In this document: piece after piece, positions 40,701-49,980 of the stretch
Position numbering within the stretch: position 1 is the stretch's first letter
How the letters are laid out: every line of letters begins with the position of its first letter
Source of the DNA: an unidentified bacterial endosymbiont
GTDB taxonomy: Bacteria > Pseudomonadota > Gammaproteobacteria > Enterobacterales > Enterobacteriaceae
DNA length: 64,000 nt
NCBI RefSeq assembly: GCF_918797525.1
Contig: NZ_OU963893.1
Span: 3,286,001 to 3,350,000, forward strand
Direction of reading: 5' to 3'
Notes under the pieces: generated by a model
Told to the model about the DNA's origin: nothing
The model's database searches: none
The model's input: the letters and a program-made list of their open reading frames with translations, nothing else
Made by a program: the position numbers and the translations under genes

Positions 40701-41662
40701 TGGCAAAATCGCATCCCCGCTGGCGTCTGGCGAAGAAAATCCTTACCTGGCTCTTTTTTATTGCCGTCGCGGTGCTGTTAGTGGTTTACGCGCAAAAGGT
40801 CGACTGGGAAGAGGTGTGGAAGGTTATCCGCAACTATAACCGGATGGTGCTGCTGGGCGCGGCTGGTCTGGTCATTGTCAGCTACCTGATTTACGGCTGC
40901 TATGACCTGCTGGGACGCGCTTACTGCGGCCATAAGCTGGCAAAGCGACAGGTGATGCTGGTATCGTTTATCTGCTACGCCTTCAACCTGACGCTCAGCA
41001 CCTGGGTCGGCGGCATTGGCATGCGCTACCGACTCTATTCCCGCCTTGGCTTGCCGGGCGGGACCATCACCCGTATTTTCTCGTTGAGCATCACCACCAA
41101 CTGGCTGGGCTATATTCTGCTCGGCGGGGTAATTTTCACCATCGGCGTCGTGCAGTTGCCTGCCCACTGGTATATTGATGAAATCACGCTGCGGTTTCTG
41201 GGTCTTGTGCTGCTGCTGATCGTCGCGGTCTATCTGTGGGGCTGTGCTTTTGCCAAACGCCGCCATATGACCATCAAAGGTCAAAAGCTGGTACTGCCTT
41301 CGTGGAAGTTCGCGGTACTACAGATGGTGGTCTCCAGCGCCAACTGGATGGCGATGGGCGCGATAATCTGGTTGTTGATTGGCGAAGACGTGAATTACTT
41401 CTTCGTGCTGGGCGTGCTGCTGGTGAGCAGTATTGCGGGGGTGATTGTCCATATTCCGGCGGGGATCGGCGTGCTGGAAGCGGTGTTTATCGCCCTGCTC
41501 GCCGGAGAGCACGTTTCTCAGGGTACGATTATCGCCGCCCTGCTGGCGTATCGCATGCTCTATTACTTCCTGCCGTTGGCGCTGGCGACAGTCTGTTATT
41601 TGCTGCTGGAGAGTCGGGCGAAGAAATTGCGGGCAAAAAATGAGAAGGCGATGGCGAAGTGA
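40700..41662 (+). CDS. ybhN: UPF0104 inner-membrane protein YbhN
   Basis: A 320-residue integral membrane protein with about eight helices, of the lysylphosphatidylglycerol synthase transmembrane family. It matches E. coli YbhN (318 aa). The conserved stretches SYLIYGCYDLLGRAYCGHKL and LSTWVGGIGMRYRLYSRLGL are present. Its coupling with clsB suggests a phospholipid-related role, but none has been shown. Shares one base with the clsB stop. Confidence 0.94.
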   Translation: MAKSHPRWRLAKKILTWLFFIAVAVLLVVYAQKVDWEEVWKVIRNYNRMVLLGAAGLVIVSYLIYGCYDLLGRAYCGHKLAKRQVMLVSFICYAFNLTLSTWVGGIGMRYRLYSRLGLPGGTITRIFSLSITTNWLGYILLGGVIFTIGVVQLPAHWYIDEITLRFLGLVLLLIVAVYLWGCAFAKRRHMTIKGQKLVLPSWKFAVLQMVVSSANWMAMGAIIWLLIGEDVNYFFVLGVLLVSSIAGVIVHIPAGIGVLEAVFIALLAGEHVSQGTIIAALLAYRMLYYFLPLALATVCYLLLESRAKKLRAKNEKAMAK

Positions 41663-41675
41663 TTCCGTGCAGGTC

Positions 41676-41708
41676 GTCCCTCTCCCCAAAGGGGAGAGGG
41701 ACTGTTTT
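41676..41708. terminator. Terminator between ybhN and ybhL
   Basis: GTCCCTCTCCCC-AAA-GGGGAGAGGGAC, a perfect 12-bp stem followed by TGTTTT; serves both converging genes. Confidence 0.9.
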
Positions 41709-42414
41709 AACGGCGGTTGCCCAGAATACGCAGCAGCATCAGGAACAGGTTGATAAAGTCCAGATACAGCGTCAATGCGCCCAGAATCGAGTATTTGCGC
41801 AGCGTTGAGGCGTCGCGGACGTCTATCTGTTGACCAATATTTTTCAGTTTTTGCGTGTCATAGGCGGTTAGCCCGACGAAGACAAGCACCCCGATATAGG
41901 TCACAGCCCACATCAGCGCTTCGCTTTTCAGCCACAGGTTCACCAGCGAGGCCAGCACAATACCGATCAGCCCCATAAACAACATGCTGCCGAAACCGCT
42001 CAGGTCGCGTTTGGTGGTGTAGCCGTAAAGGCTCATCGCGCCAAACATCCCCCCGGAGACCACAAACGTGCTGGCGATGGAGGAGTAGGTATAGGCGATG
42101 AAGATACTGGACAGCGTCAAACCGGTCAGTGCCGAATAGAGCATAAACAGCGTGGTTGCCATTCCGGCACTGAGCTTATGCACCATGCCCGAAAGAACGA
42201 AGACCAGCGCAAGCTGAGCAATGATCAGCCCAAAGAAGGTCATTTTGCTGGAAAAGATAAACATCATCAGATCCGGCGTGTTTGCGGTATACCATGCAAT
42301 AAATGCGGTAAGCAGCAGGCCCACCGTCATCCAGCCATAGACCTGAGCCATATACGTCTGCAGGCCGCTACGGGTCTGCTGTACTATCGAATCGGAACGC
42401 GGAAATCGGTCCAT
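41707..42414 (-). CDS. ybhL: Bax1-I family membrane protein YbhL
   Basis: A 235-residue protein with seven predicted helices of the BI-1/TMBIM (LFG) family, matching E. coli YbhL. The family's conserved C-terminal ALTLYLDFINLFLMLLRILGNRR contains the Asp implicated in pH-dependent Ca2+ leak in homologues. Function in enterobacteria unproven. Start ATG 42414 after GGAGTG. Confidence 0.95.
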   Translation of the reverse strand: MDRFPRSDSIVQQTRSGLQTYMAQVYGWMTVGLLLTAFIAWYTANTPDLMMFIFSSKMTFFGLIIAQLALVFVLSGMVHKLSAGMATTLFMLYSALTGLTLSSIFIAYTYSSIASTFVVSGGMFGAMSLYGYTTKRDLSGFGSMLFMGLIGIVLASLVNLWLKSEALMWAVTYIGVLVFVGLTAYDTQKLKNIGQQIDVRDASTLRKYSILGALTLYLDFINLFLMLLRILGNRR

Positions 42415-42472
42415 GATTCACTCCTGGTTAAGTAAACACATACGTTAAGATTAACACATCACTATAAACCTG

Positions 42473-42925
42473 TTACCACCGGCTGGCCGCCTGTTTGTCG
42501 CTGTCGCGAGTTTCCACCCAGCGCTCCCCTTCCGGCGTCGCTTCACGCTTCCAGAAAGGCGCCTGGGTTTTAAGGTAGTCCATAATGAACTCCCCTGCGG
42601 CGAACGCGCTACCGCGGTGGGCGCTGGTCACGCCAACAAAGACAATCTCTTCGCCGGGCCACATCTCACCGATACGGTGGATAACCGTTATTCGTCCAAG
42701 CGGCCAGCGATCCCGCGCCTCTGCCACTATCCCGGCCAGCGATTTTTCAGTCATGCCCGGGTAGTGTTCCAGGGTCAGGGCTTTGACGCTGTCGCCGAGG
42801 TTGTGGTTGCGCACTTTACCGGTGAAAGTGACAACCGCGCCATCTTCGTCGCGCTCTGCCAGCCATTCATACTCGCGACCCACGCTAAAGCGCTCGGGAG
42901 TGACCAGTATTCGGGTTTCAGCCAT
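42473..42925 (-). CDS. moaE: Molybdopterin synthase large subunit MoaE
   Basis: A 150-residue protein, same length as E. coli MoaE, the catalytic subunit that transfers sulfur from MoaD thiocarboxylate to precursor Z. Conserved GAVVTFTGKVRNHNLGDSV, HRIGEMWPGEEIVFVGVTSAHR and FWKREATPEGERWVE (catalytic Lys) are present. Start ATG 42925, one base after the moaD stop codon. Last gene of moaABCDE. Confidence 0.97.
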   Translation of the reverse strand: MAETRILVTPERFSVGREYEWLAERDEDGAVVTFTGKVRNHNLGDSVKALTLEHYPGMTEKSLAGIVAEARDRWPLGRITVIHRIGEMWPGEEIVFVGVTSAHRGSAFAAGEFIMDYLKTQAPFWKREATPEGERWVETRDSDKQAASRW

Positions 42926-42926
42926 C

Positions 42927-43172
42927 TTAGCCCCCCGTGACCGGCGGAAAGAAGGCCACTTCATCCCCTTCAGTCAGCGGATGATTGAAGTCCACCAGCG
43001 TCTGGTTAACGGCAGCCAGCAGCTTGCCTTCGTCCAGCGCCAGCGCCCAACGGTCGCTTTGCGCAGCCAGATGCGCACGCAGCGCAGCCACGTTTACAAA
43101 CGTGCCATCAAGCGTCAGGCTATCGGTATTAACCAGCTCGCGGACCTGGGCAAAAAAGAGAACCTTAATCAT
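42927..43172 (-). CDS. moaD: Molybdopterin synthase sulfur carrier MoaD
   Basis: An 81-residue ubiquitin-like sulfur carrier ending in the required Gly-Gly (FFPPVTGG), which is adenylated by MoeB and converted to a thiocarboxylate. Same length as E. coli MoaD. Start ATG 43172 ([13 protein letters not shown]), overlapping the moaC end by eight bases; the longer frame lies inside moaC. Confidence 0.97.
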   Translation of the reverse strand: MIKVLFFAQVRELVNTDSLTLDGTFVNVAALRAHLAAQSDRWALALDEGKLLAAVNQTLVDFNHPLTEGDEVAFFPPVTGG

Positions 43173-43650
43173 GGCTATCCACCTGAAAATCACCCGATTT
43201 GCCGCCGCTTTTCGCCAGCAGGCGAACCGGGCCAATCACCATGTCTTTTTGCACCGCTTTGCACATATCGTAGAGGGTTAACGCAGCAACAGACGCCGCC
43301 GTCAGGGCCTCCATCTCGACCCCAGTTTTACCGGTCAGGCGACAGAGCGACTCAATACGCACGCGGTTATGCGCTGGCTGCGCCAGCAGCTTTACTTCCA
43401 CTTTACTCAGCATCAGCGGATGACACAGCGGGATTAACTCCCAGGTACGTTTTGCCGCCTGAATACCGGCAATACGCGCGGTAGCAAAGACATCGCCTTT
43501 GTAATGGCTGCCGTCGATAATCATCGCCAGTGTTTCCGGCAGCATAGTGACGAACGCTTCGGCGCGTGCCTCGCGCACGGTTTCTGCTTTGGCGGAGACA
43601 TCCACCATGTGTGCTTCGCCTGCGGCGTTAATATGGGTCAGTTGCGACAT
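43165..43650 (-). CDS. moaC: Cyclic pyranopterin monophosphate synthase MoaC
   Basis: A 161-residue enzyme (E. coli 161 aa) converting MoaA's 3',8-cyclo-GTP product to cPMP. The conserved [43 protein letters not shown], and [28 protein letters not shown] contain the catalytic Lys and His residues. Three bases separate it from moaB. Confidence 0.98.
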   Translation of the reverse strand: MSQLTHINAAGEAHMVDVSAKAETVREARAEAFVTMLPETLAMIIDGSHYKGDVFATARIAGIQAAKRTWELIPLCHPLMLSKVEVKLLAQPAHNRVRIESLCRLTGKTGVEMEALTAASVAALTLYDMCKAVQKDMVIGPVRLLAKSGGKSGDFQVDSHD

Positions 43651-43653
43651 AGC

Positions 43654-44166
43654 TCACTTCTTTACATGAGAATGGAAATTACACGGACGGGTGCGGGCAT
43701 CAAGCTGCGGCGCGATGATATTTTCCCACGCGGTGCGGCACGCTTTCGTCGAGCCAGGCATAGCGAAAATGAGCGTCTTATTCGCGACACCGGCCACGGC
43801 GCGCGACTGCAGCGTAGAAGTGCCAATCTCTTCAAAGGAGAGCATACGGAACACTTCCCCAAAACCGTCTATTTCACGGTCGAACAGCGGAATAAGCGCC
43901 TCTGGCGCCTGATCCCCTGCGGTAAAGCCGGTGCCGCCCGTGATTAACACCACCTGTACTGCATCGCCTGCAATCCACTGAGAGACCTGGGCCCGAATGG
44001 CGTAGCGATTCTCTTTTACGATAGCTTTATCCACAATGTGATGTCCGGCTTCATGAGCCGCCTCGCGCAGCCAGTGCCCGGAGGTATCATCCTCTTCACC
44101 ACGACGCTCAGAAACGGTAAGAATAGCAATACGTGTCGGGATAAATTCAGCGCTGACCTGACTCAT
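43654..44166 (-). CDS. moaB: MoaB molybdopterin-binding protein
   Basis: A 170-residue protein of the MogA/MoaB family (E. coli MoaB 170 aa). The MPT-binding motif VVLITGGTGFTAGDQAPEAL and the MPGSTKACRTAWENIIAPQL ending are intact. E. coli MoaB binds MPT but is not essential there, MogA doing the adenylation. Part of moaABCDE. Confidence 0.97.
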   Translation of the reverse strand: MSQVSAEFIPTRIAILTVSERRGEEDDTSGHWLREAAHEAGHHIVDKAIVKENRYAIRAQVSQWIAGDAVQVVLITGGTGFTAGDQAPEALIPLFDREIDGFGEVFRMLSFEEIGTSTLQSRAVAGVANKTLIFAMPGSTKACRTAWENIIAPQLDARTRPCNFHSHVKK

Positions 44167-44190
44167 CTTCTGATTCCTTCTTATGCCTGT

Positions 44191-45180
44191 TTACCCGCCA
44201 ATGTATGACAGATTCTGAGTAATTCCGGTATTACCCTGATGGAGGAAATGGGTCTGTTTTTTATGCCTCAGGGCGTCTGAAATGCGCGCTTCGAGCGCGT
44301 CCTGCTGAGCATCATCTTCCAGCAAATCGCGAAGATCAACGCCGCCATCGCCAAACAGGCACAGATGTAGTTTACCGACAGAGGAGACGCGAAGGCGATT
44401 ACAGCTGGCGCAGAAGTCTTTTTCATAAGGCATGATTAAGCCGATTTCCCCTTCATAATCCGGGTGACAAAAGACCTGGGCCGGGCCATCGCTGCGCTGG
44501 CGGATTTGGTGGATCCAGCCGCGCCTTAAAAGTGCATCGCGCAGCACCATGCCGGAGAGGTGATGTCGCCGGAATAGCTCAATGCCTTCGCCGGTTTCCA
44601 TCAGCTCAATGAAACGCAGTTGGATACGGCGAGGCTTGATCCACGTCAGGAAGGTATCGAGCTGGTGGTGATTTACATCACGCATCAGCACCGTGTTGAC
44701 TTTGACTTTATCGAAACCAGCAGTAAATGCTGCATCAATGCCCTCCATTACCTGGCGGAACTTGTCCTGACCGGTAATGGCGTGAAACTGCCTGGCGTCC
44801 AGGCTATCCACGCTGACGTTGATCGCCGTCAGGCCTGCCTCACGCCAGTTCGCCACGTCGCGTGCCATGCGATACCCATTGGTGGTGACCGCGATCTGGC
44901 GGATCCGCGCGTTTTCACGGACAGCGGCAATGATATCGGTAAAGTCCCGACGCAGAGAGGGTTCTCCGCCGGTCAGACGGATCTTTTCCGTGCCAAGATC
45001 GGCGAAGGCGCGCGTGATGCGGCGCACCTCATCAACGGAGAGAAAGCCGTTATTGGTGACGCTGCCCGGTTTATAGCCATCGGGCAGGCAGTAGGTGCAA
45101 CGAAAGTTACACACATCGGTAATCGACAGACGCAAGTAAAAAAACTTACGCGCGAAAGCATCAGTAAGTTGTGAAGCCAT
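44191..45180 (-). CDS. moaA: GTP 3',8-cyclase MoaA
   Basis: A 329-residue radical-SAM enzyme, first step of molybdenum cofactor synthesis. The N-terminal SAM cluster motif CNFRCTYC (about 24-31) and the C-terminal GTP-binding cluster [18 protein letters not shown] are intact, as is the terminal Gly-Gly (NLSYIGG) needed for activity. Start ATG 45180 ([13 protein letters not shown]), as in E. coli; the frame upstream lies within the riboswitch. Confidence 0.98.
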   Translation of the reverse strand: MASQLTDAFARKFFYLRLSITDVCNFRCTYCLPDGYKPGSVTNNGFLSVDEVRRITRAFADLGTEKIRLTGGEPSLRRDFTDIIAAVRENARIRQIAVTTNGYRMARDVANWREAGLTAINVSVDSLDARQFHAITGQDKFRQVMEGIDAAFTAGFDKVKVNTVLMRDVNHHQLDTFLTWIKPRRIQLRFIELMETGEGIELFRRHHLSGMVLRDALLRRGWIHQIRQRSDGPAQVFCHPDYEGEIGLIMPYEKDFCASCNRLRVSSVGKLHLCLFGDGGVDLRDLLEDDAQQDALEARISDALRHKKQTHFLHQGNTGITQNLSYIGG

Positions 45181-45181
45181 G

Positions 45182-45292
45182 TACACCTTTCCAGATACGG
45201 GAGGCACAGTCATTTCTTTCTGTACCCTGGTGGCAAATCCGCCACGGCCAGGGCGCCATATCTTCCGACACAGGCGCCAGGGCTAGAGTGTA
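45182..45292 (-). ncRNA. Moco RNA motif (molybdenum cofactor riboswitch) upstream of moaA
   Basis: On the minus strand the leader starts CTCTAGCC and ends CTCCCGTATCTGGAAAGGTGTAC directly at the moaA ATG. It contains the paired CTGGCGCC/GGCGCC and TTTGCCACCAGG segments and matches my memory of the E. coli moaA leader, with conserved blocks and divergent loops. The ribosome-binding site is inside the fold, so Moco would repress moaA translation. Confidence 0.85.
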
Positions 45293-45528
45293 TGTTTTCA
45301 AATGTGAAAACGTGGTTGTGGCGATAGTAGCGCGGAATCACGCACTTCGCCACGATCGCTTTTCGCTATATAAATACATACATAGCGGCATTATCGTGCA
45401 TTTTCGCAACAGAATACCTAAAACCTGGGCTTTCGCATTGATATACATCATTAAGCGCAGGGAGGGGCATCGTCTTTTAGGGGGAGTTGGGTTACTGTTA
45501 CGCCGTTGGAACGTGATAAGGAATGTGT

Positions 45529-46437
45529 ATGCGTAATCGCACTTTTGCGGATCTTGACCGCGTGGTCGCTCTGGGCGGAGGCCACGGTCTGGGCAGAGTA
45601 ATGTCCTCTTTGTCGTCGCTTGGCTCAAGGCTGACAGGGATAGTAACAACGACCGATAACGGTGGCTCTACCGGTCGGATCCGGCGTGCGGAAGGTGGAA
45701 TTGCCTGGGGTGACATGCGTAACTGTCTGAACCAGTTAATTACCGAACCCAGTGTCGCTTCAGCCATGTTTGAATATCGTTTTGGCGGTAATGGCGAACT
45801 TTCCGGCCATAACCTTGGAAATCTGATGTTAAAGGCATTAGATCACCTGAGTGTCAGGCCCCTGGAAGCCATTAATTTAATACGTAATCTGCTCAAAGTG
45901 GACGCGTTCCTGATCCCTATGTCCGAGCAACCGGTCGATTTAATGGCAATTGACGCCGAAGGACATGAAATTTACGGCGAGATGAATATCGATCAGCTGA
46001 TCCTGCCGCCTACAGAGCTGATGACCTACCCGATCGTTCCCGCCACCCGCGAAGCGGTTGAGGCTATCGCTGAAGCGGATCTGATCCTGATCGGGCCCGG
46101 CAGTTTCTACACCAGTTTGATGCCCATTCTGCTGATTAAGGAACTGGCGCAGGCGCTGCGCAGAACGCCCGCGCCAATGGTATACATCGGCAATTTAGGG
46201 CGCGAACTTAGCCCGGCGGCGGCAAGCCTGTCGCTGGCCGACAAACTGAGTTTGATGGAGCAGTACGTCGGTAAAAAAATTATCGACGCCGTGGTGGTGG
46301 GGCCGAAAGTGGATGTATCCGATATGGGCGATCGCGTGGTGGTGCAGGAGCCGCTGGAAGCGAGCGATGTTAAATATCGCCATGACCGTCACCTGCTGCG
46401 TGAAGCGCTAGAAAAGGCGATTCAGGCATTAGGATAG
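45529..46437 (+). CDS. ybhK: YvcK/CofD-like protein YbhK
   Basis: A 302-residue protein, same length as E. coli YbhK, of the gluconeogenesis-factor (YvcK) family, related to CofD. The nucleotide-binding [17 protein letters not shown], the [14 protein letters not shown] loop and [11 protein letters not shown] are conserved. Some relatives bind UDP-sugars and affect cell shape; the enterobacterial role is not clear. ATG 45529 after AAGGAAT is preferred over 45523 (GTG). Confidence 0.93.
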   Translation: MRNRTFADLDRVVALGGGHGLGRVMSSLSSLGSRLTGIVTTTDNGGSTGRIRRAEGGIAWGDMRNCLNQLITEPSVASAMFEYRFGGNGELSGHNLGNLMLKALDHLSVRPLEAINLIRNLLKVDAFLIPMSEQPVDLMAIDAEGHEIYGEMNIDQLILPPTELMTYPIVPATREAVEAIAEADLILIGPGSFYTSLMPILLIKELAQALRRTPAPMVYIGNLGRELSPAAASLSLADKLSLMEQYVGKKIIDAVVVGPKVDVSDMGDRVVVQEPLEASDVKYRHDRHLLREALEKAIQALG

Positions 46438-46440
46438 ACG

Positions 46441-46499
46441 TTTTCTCCCACTCCCTGTGGTTGCGGGAGAAAACACGCCTTAGCAACCCTGTTGCTTTT
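46441..46499. terminator. Double hairpin between ybhK and uvrB
   Basis: TTTTCTCCC...GGGAGAAAA (46441-46473) suits termination in both directions; GCAAC-CCT-GTTGC followed by TTTTA (46482-46499) adds a second plus-strand terminator. Confidence 0.75.
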
Positions 46500-46501
46500 A
46501 C

Positions 46502-48517
46502 CTAGGATGCGGCAATAAACAAATCGCGCAACTGATGTAACTGGTCGCGGAGCTGCGCCGCCTCTTCGAACTCCAGATTCTGCGCATGCTGCATCATCTG
46601 CCCTTCCAGCTCGTGGATTTTCTGCTGCAGCGCTTTCGGTGTCAGCACGACAGCATCGTCTTCCACCACCGGGCGTGCCTTGCCGCGACCTTTCGCTTTG
46701 GTCTTCGCAATGTTCTGCCCCAGCGCCAGAATGTCCACTACCTTCTTGTTCAGGCCCTGCGGGGTGATGCCATGCTCTTCGTTGTATTTCTGCTGTTTCT
46801 CGCGACGCCGTTCCGTTTCGCTAATTGCTTTCGCCATTGACGGCGTGATTTTGTCACCGTACAGAATCGCCTTACCGTTAACGTTACGCGCGGCGCGGCC
46901 AATGGTCTGAATCAATGAACGTTCGGAACGCAGGAAGCCCTCTTTGTCAGCATCCAGGATCGCCACCAGCGACACCTCTGGCATATCTAAACCTTCGCGC
47001 AGAAGGTTAATCCCCACCAGCACGTCAAACTCGCCGAGACGCAGGTCGCGAATGATTTCCATACGCTCTACGGTGTCGATATCCGAGTGCAGATAACGCA
47101 CCTTCTCTCCGTGCTCTTCAAGATATTCGGTCAGGTCTTCCGCCATCCGCTTCGTCAGCGTCGTGACGAGCACGCGCTCGTTGATGGCAACACGAGTGCG
47201 GATTTCCGACAGCAGATCGTCCACCTGCGTCGCAACCGGACGCACCTCAATGACAGGATCGAGTAACCCGGTCGGTCGCACGACCTGGTCGACCACCTCA
47301 TCGCCAGATTTCTCCAGCTCATACTTGCCCGGCGTTGCCGATACGTAGATGGTTTGCGGGGCCAGCGCCTCGAACTCTTCAAACTTCATCGGGCGGTTAT
47401 CCAGCGCCGAAGGCAGACGGAAACCATACTCGACCAGCGTCTCTTTACGCGCCCGGTCACCGCGATACATACCGCCTATCTGCGGGATCGTGACGTGGGA
47501 TTCGTCGATCACCAGCAAGCCATCTGCCGGGAGATAATCAAACAGCGTCGGGGGCGCTTCGCCCGGACCACGCCCGGAGAGGTAACGAGAGTAGTTTTCA
47601 ATGCCCGAGCAGTAGCCAAGTTCGTTCATCATCTCCAGATCGAACTGCGTTCGCTGGCTTAGGCGCTGCTCTTCCAGCAGCTTATTGTTCGCCAACAGCG
47701 TTTTACGGCGATCGGCCAGCTCGACTTTAATCTCTTCCATCGCCTGCACGATACGCTCGCGTGGCGTGACGTAGTGGGTTTTCGGGTAGATGGTGAAACG
47801 CTGAATCACCGATTCTATGTGTCCGGTCAGTGGGTCAAACAGCGACAGGCGTTCCACCTCTTCATCAAACAGCTCAACGCGCAGTGCCATATCGTCCGAT
47901 TCAGCCGGGAAGATGTCGATAACTTCACCGCGCACCCGGAACGTGCCGCGCTGGAAGGCCTGATCGTTGCGGGTGTACTGCAGCTCTGCGAGACGTCGTA
48001 AGATTGCGCGCTGGTCGATGATCATCCCCTGGGTCAGGTGCAGCATCATCTTCAGATAAAGATCCGGATCGCCCAGACCGTAAATGGCGGATACCGAGGC
48101 GACCACCACCACGTCACGACGTTCCAGAAGCGCTTTGGTCGCTGACAGACGCATCTGTTCGATGTGCTCGTTCACCGAGGCGTCTTTCTCAATAAAGGTG
48201 TCAGAACTCGGGACATAGGCTTCAGGCTGATAGTAATCGTAGTAGGAGACGAAGTACTCCACCGCGTTCTCCGGGAAGAACTCTTTCATCTCGCCGTACA
48301 GCTGCGCGGCCAGGGTTTTGTTCGGCGCCAGTACCATTGTAGGGCGCTGTAGATCGGCTATCACGTTGGCGACGGTGAAGGTTTTACCCGAGCCGGTCAC
48401 GCCCAGCAGCGTCTGGTGTGCCAGCCCATCTTCTAGCCCCTCTTCGAGACGACGGATAGCCTCAGGCTGATCGCCTGAAGGACGGAATGCAGAATTCAAT
48501 TTGAACGGTTTACTCAT
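46502..48517 (-). CDS. uvrB: Excinuclease ABC subunit UvrB
   Basis: A 671-residue nucleotide-excision-repair protein (E. coli 673 aa). Walker A GVTGSGKT, the beta-hairpin region [26 protein letters not shown] that clamps damaged DNA, helicase motifs DESH and QTIGRAARN, and the C-terminal UVR domain (about 632-667) that meets UvrC are visible. Start ATG 48517 ([11 protein letters not shown]); three upstream in-frame codons are rejected. A LexA box lies about 75-95 bp upstream, and DnaA boxes about 400 bp upstream. Confidence 0.98.
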   Translation of the reverse strand: MSKPFKLNSAFRPSGDQPEAIRRLEEGLEDGLAHQTLLGVTGSGKTFTVANVIADLQRPTMVLAPNKTLAAQLYGEMKEFFPENAVEYFVSYYDYYQPEAYVPSSDTFIEKDASVNEHIEQMRLSATKALLERRDVVVVASVSAIYGLGDPDLYLKMMLHLTQGMIIDQRAILRRLAELQYTRNDQAFQRGTFRVRGEVIDIFPAESDDMALRVELFDEEVERLSLFDPLTGHIESVIQRFTIYPKTHYVTPRERIVQAMEEIKVELADRRKTLLANNKLLEEQRLSQRTQFDLEMMNELGYCSGIENYSRYLSGRGPGEAPPTLFDYLPADGLLVIDESHVTIPQIGGMYRGDRARKETLVEYGFRLPSALDNRPMKFEEFEALAPQTIYVSATPGKYELEKSGDEVVDQVVRPTGLLDPVIEVRPVATQVDDLLSEIRTRVAINERVLVTTLTKRMAEDLTEYLEEHGEKVRYLHSDIDTVERMEIIRDLRLGEFDVLVGINLLREGLDMPEVSLVAILDADKEGFLRSERSLIQTIGRAARNVNGKAILYGDKITPSMAKAISETERRREKQQKYNEEHGITPQGLNKKVVDILALGQNIAKTKAKGRGKARPVVEDDAVVLTPKALQQKIHELEGQMMQHAQNLEFEEAAQLRDQLHQLRDLFIAAS

Positions 48518-48592
48518 GGGCGACAACCTGATGACGTAAAAAGCGGCAGGTGAGTAATTTTACGCGTTGTGGCCAGGATTGCCAGTAAAAAA

Positions 48593-48612
48593 TACTGGAT
48601 AAAAAACCAGTA
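48593..48612 (-). promoter_or_regulatory. LexA (SOS) box of uvrB
   Basis: TACTG-N10-CAGTA, a perfect SOS core with an A/T-rich middle. A second inverted repeat, CCAGTA-N5-TACTGG (48582-48598), shares its TACTGG half. Confidence 0.88.
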
Positions 48613-48914
48613 TCATGTCAGGATATTTAGCGTAGCACACGAATATTTAGCGCATTTGCGGTGAAAATGTGGACTGTGCCCCTATAAAACACCAGCCTCG
48701 GCGGGTTATCCCCAGAAGATTTCCATTATTAACATTTGTCAAGCTGTGTCATGAGAGTTTTCTGGCAATCCATGACCGTTTCATGACAGCAATTGCTTTT
48801 ATCTAACTCGCTAATTAGCAAAAGATATTTTCAAAAGCCGCCTTTCGCATCAATTCACGCGTAACCCGCGTACTCTCTAGCTTATCGCGTGTTTTCTAAC
48901 TCTAATGCACATGG

Positions 48915-48937
48915 TTATCCACAGGAATAGTGGATAA
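48915..48937. promoter_or_regulatory. Inverted pair of DnaA boxes
   Basis: A perfect TTATCCACA (48915-48923) faces TTATCCACT on the other strand (48929-48937), 5 bp apart. E. coli uvrB is reported to have a DnaA box upstream; this supports DnaA input to uvrB here. Confidence 0.75.
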
Positions 48938-49107
48938 CTGCTTCCAGCCCGTACGGACCGTACCTCGGCTAATTCCCGGTTTTTCCCACGAGACGTGAGC
49001 AAAAAATATTTATCGTGATTTTTCGATGATTTTTTGTTGAGCCATTTTTAGCCACCCGGTGAGATCTTAATCACAGATCCACGTTTGCACCACGTCCTGA
49101 CCATTGC

Positions 49108-49124
49108 GGCACTGTGGTTGTGCA
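49108..49124 (+). promoter_or_regulatory. NtrC-like enhancer upstream of the ABC ATPase
   Basis: GCAC-N7-GTGC with flanking G and A matches the NtrC core. It lies about 90 bp before the -24 element. A half-site TGCACCA is at 49086-49092. Confidence 0.55.
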
Positions 49125-49197
49125 ACAGGGTCTTCCCGGCGGGGTGAGACTGGGATTAATTCCTAAAAAAATCTCATTTTTAATCATTTTAGTGTTC

Positions 49198-49213
49198 TGG
49201 CAGGCGTTTTGCA
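49198..49213 (+). promoter_or_regulatory. Sigma-54 promoter of the orphan ABC ATPase
   Basis: TGGCAGGCGTTTTGCA: GG and GC are exactly 12 bp apart, as required for -24/-12, with TGGCA and TTGCA both consensus. The predicted transcript start is about 35 bp before the ATG at 49258. Confidence 0.7.
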
Positions 49214-49257
49214 CTTCTCACCCTGGGCCTTACCCACACCCGTTTAAGGAGAGAAAG

Positions 49258-49980
49258 ATGTTGAGTCTGCGTGCTATTAATCAGTTTTACGGAAGCCAAC
49301 ATACGCTATGGAATGTCGATTTAGATTTACCCCAGGGCTTATGCACCGGGGTGGTGGGTTTGCCCGGCATGGGCAAAACCACCCTGATGAACTGCATCAC
49401 CGGTGCTTTGCCCGTGGAGAGTGGAACCATCGTCTGGCATGAGGCCGGAGCGTCCCCCTGCAACTTGCTGAGCATGGTTGCGGAGCAGCGGTCCCGGCTG
49501 GGTATTGGCTATGTGCCACAGGACAGGCGGATCTTTTCCCAGCTTACCGTCGAGGAGAATTTACATATTGCGATGCGCGCAACCGGCATGACAGATGCAA
49601 CGGCGAAATTCGAGGTTTATGACCTGTTTCCCCTCCTGTATACGCTACGAAAAACCCGCGCCAACGGGCTTTTGCCTGACGACCAGTATCAGCTGGCGCT
49701 GGCAAATGCGCTGATTACCCGCCCGCGCGTGCTGATCCTTGATGAGCCGATGCATGGCGCGGGGCACAGTTATGCTCAGAAGCTTGGACAACTGCTGGTG
49801 CGGTTAAGCCGGGAATGGGGGATGACAGTGCTGCTGGCGGAACAACAGCTTTCGTTTATCCGCCGGTTCGCGGATCGTTTCTGCATGCTGTACTGCGGAC
49901 GCAACGTGGCGCAGGGCCACGTCAACGCATTAGATGATGGGCTTATCGCTCACTGGATGTCGCGGGATGCAAGGCGCTGA
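49258..49980 (+). CDS. Orphan ABC ATPase resembling urea/amide UrtE (LivF type)
   Basis: A 240-residue single cassette. Walker A GLPGMGKTT (about 34-42), Q-loop region GYVPQDRRIFSQLTVEENL typical of UrtE/LivF, Walker B VLILDEPMHG. The signature usually reading LSGGQ is here LLPDDQYQLALANAL, strongly degenerate, and the D-loop is atypical (MHG). No permease or binding protein is adjacent, and E. coli has no gene here. ATG 49258 chosen because AAGGAGAGAAAG precedes it; a longer frame to 49114 is unsupported. A -24/-12 promoter and NtrC-like site upstream suggest nitrogen control, fitting a urea or amide uptake ancestry. It might serve a distant permease or be a regulator. Overlaps bioD tail-to-tail by 38 bp. 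Confidence 0.8.
   Translation: MLSLRAINQFYGSQHTLWNVDLDLPQGLCTGVVGLPGMGKTTLMNCITGALPVESGTIVWHEAGASPCNLLSMVAEQRSRLGIGYVPQDRRIFSQLTVEENLHIAMRATGMTDATAKFEVYDLFPLLYTLRKTRANGLLPDDQYQLALANALITRPRVLILDEPMHGAGHSYAQKLGQLLVRLSREWGMTVLLAEQQLSFIRRFADRFCMLYCGRNVAQGHVNALDDGLIAHWMSRDARR

Larger units (their letters stand above)
48518..49257. promoter_or_regulatory. Long uvrB / ABC ATPase divergent intergenic region
   Basis: 740 bp with no convincing ORF. Reading from uvrB: LexA box (48593-48612); paired DnaA boxes (48915-48937); a perfect 13-bp palindrome GTACGG-A-CCGTAC (48951-48963); an A/T-rich stretch; an NtrC-like site (49108-49124); and a -24/-12 promoter (49198-49213). In E. coli the uvrB P3 promoter and a DnaA box lie in the corresponding region next to bioD. 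Confidence 0.6.

Noticed and set aside
49114..49257. N-terminal extension of the orphan ATPase
   Set aside because: It would cross the sigma-54 promoter; AAGGAG lies properly before the ATG at 49258, where cassette homology starts.
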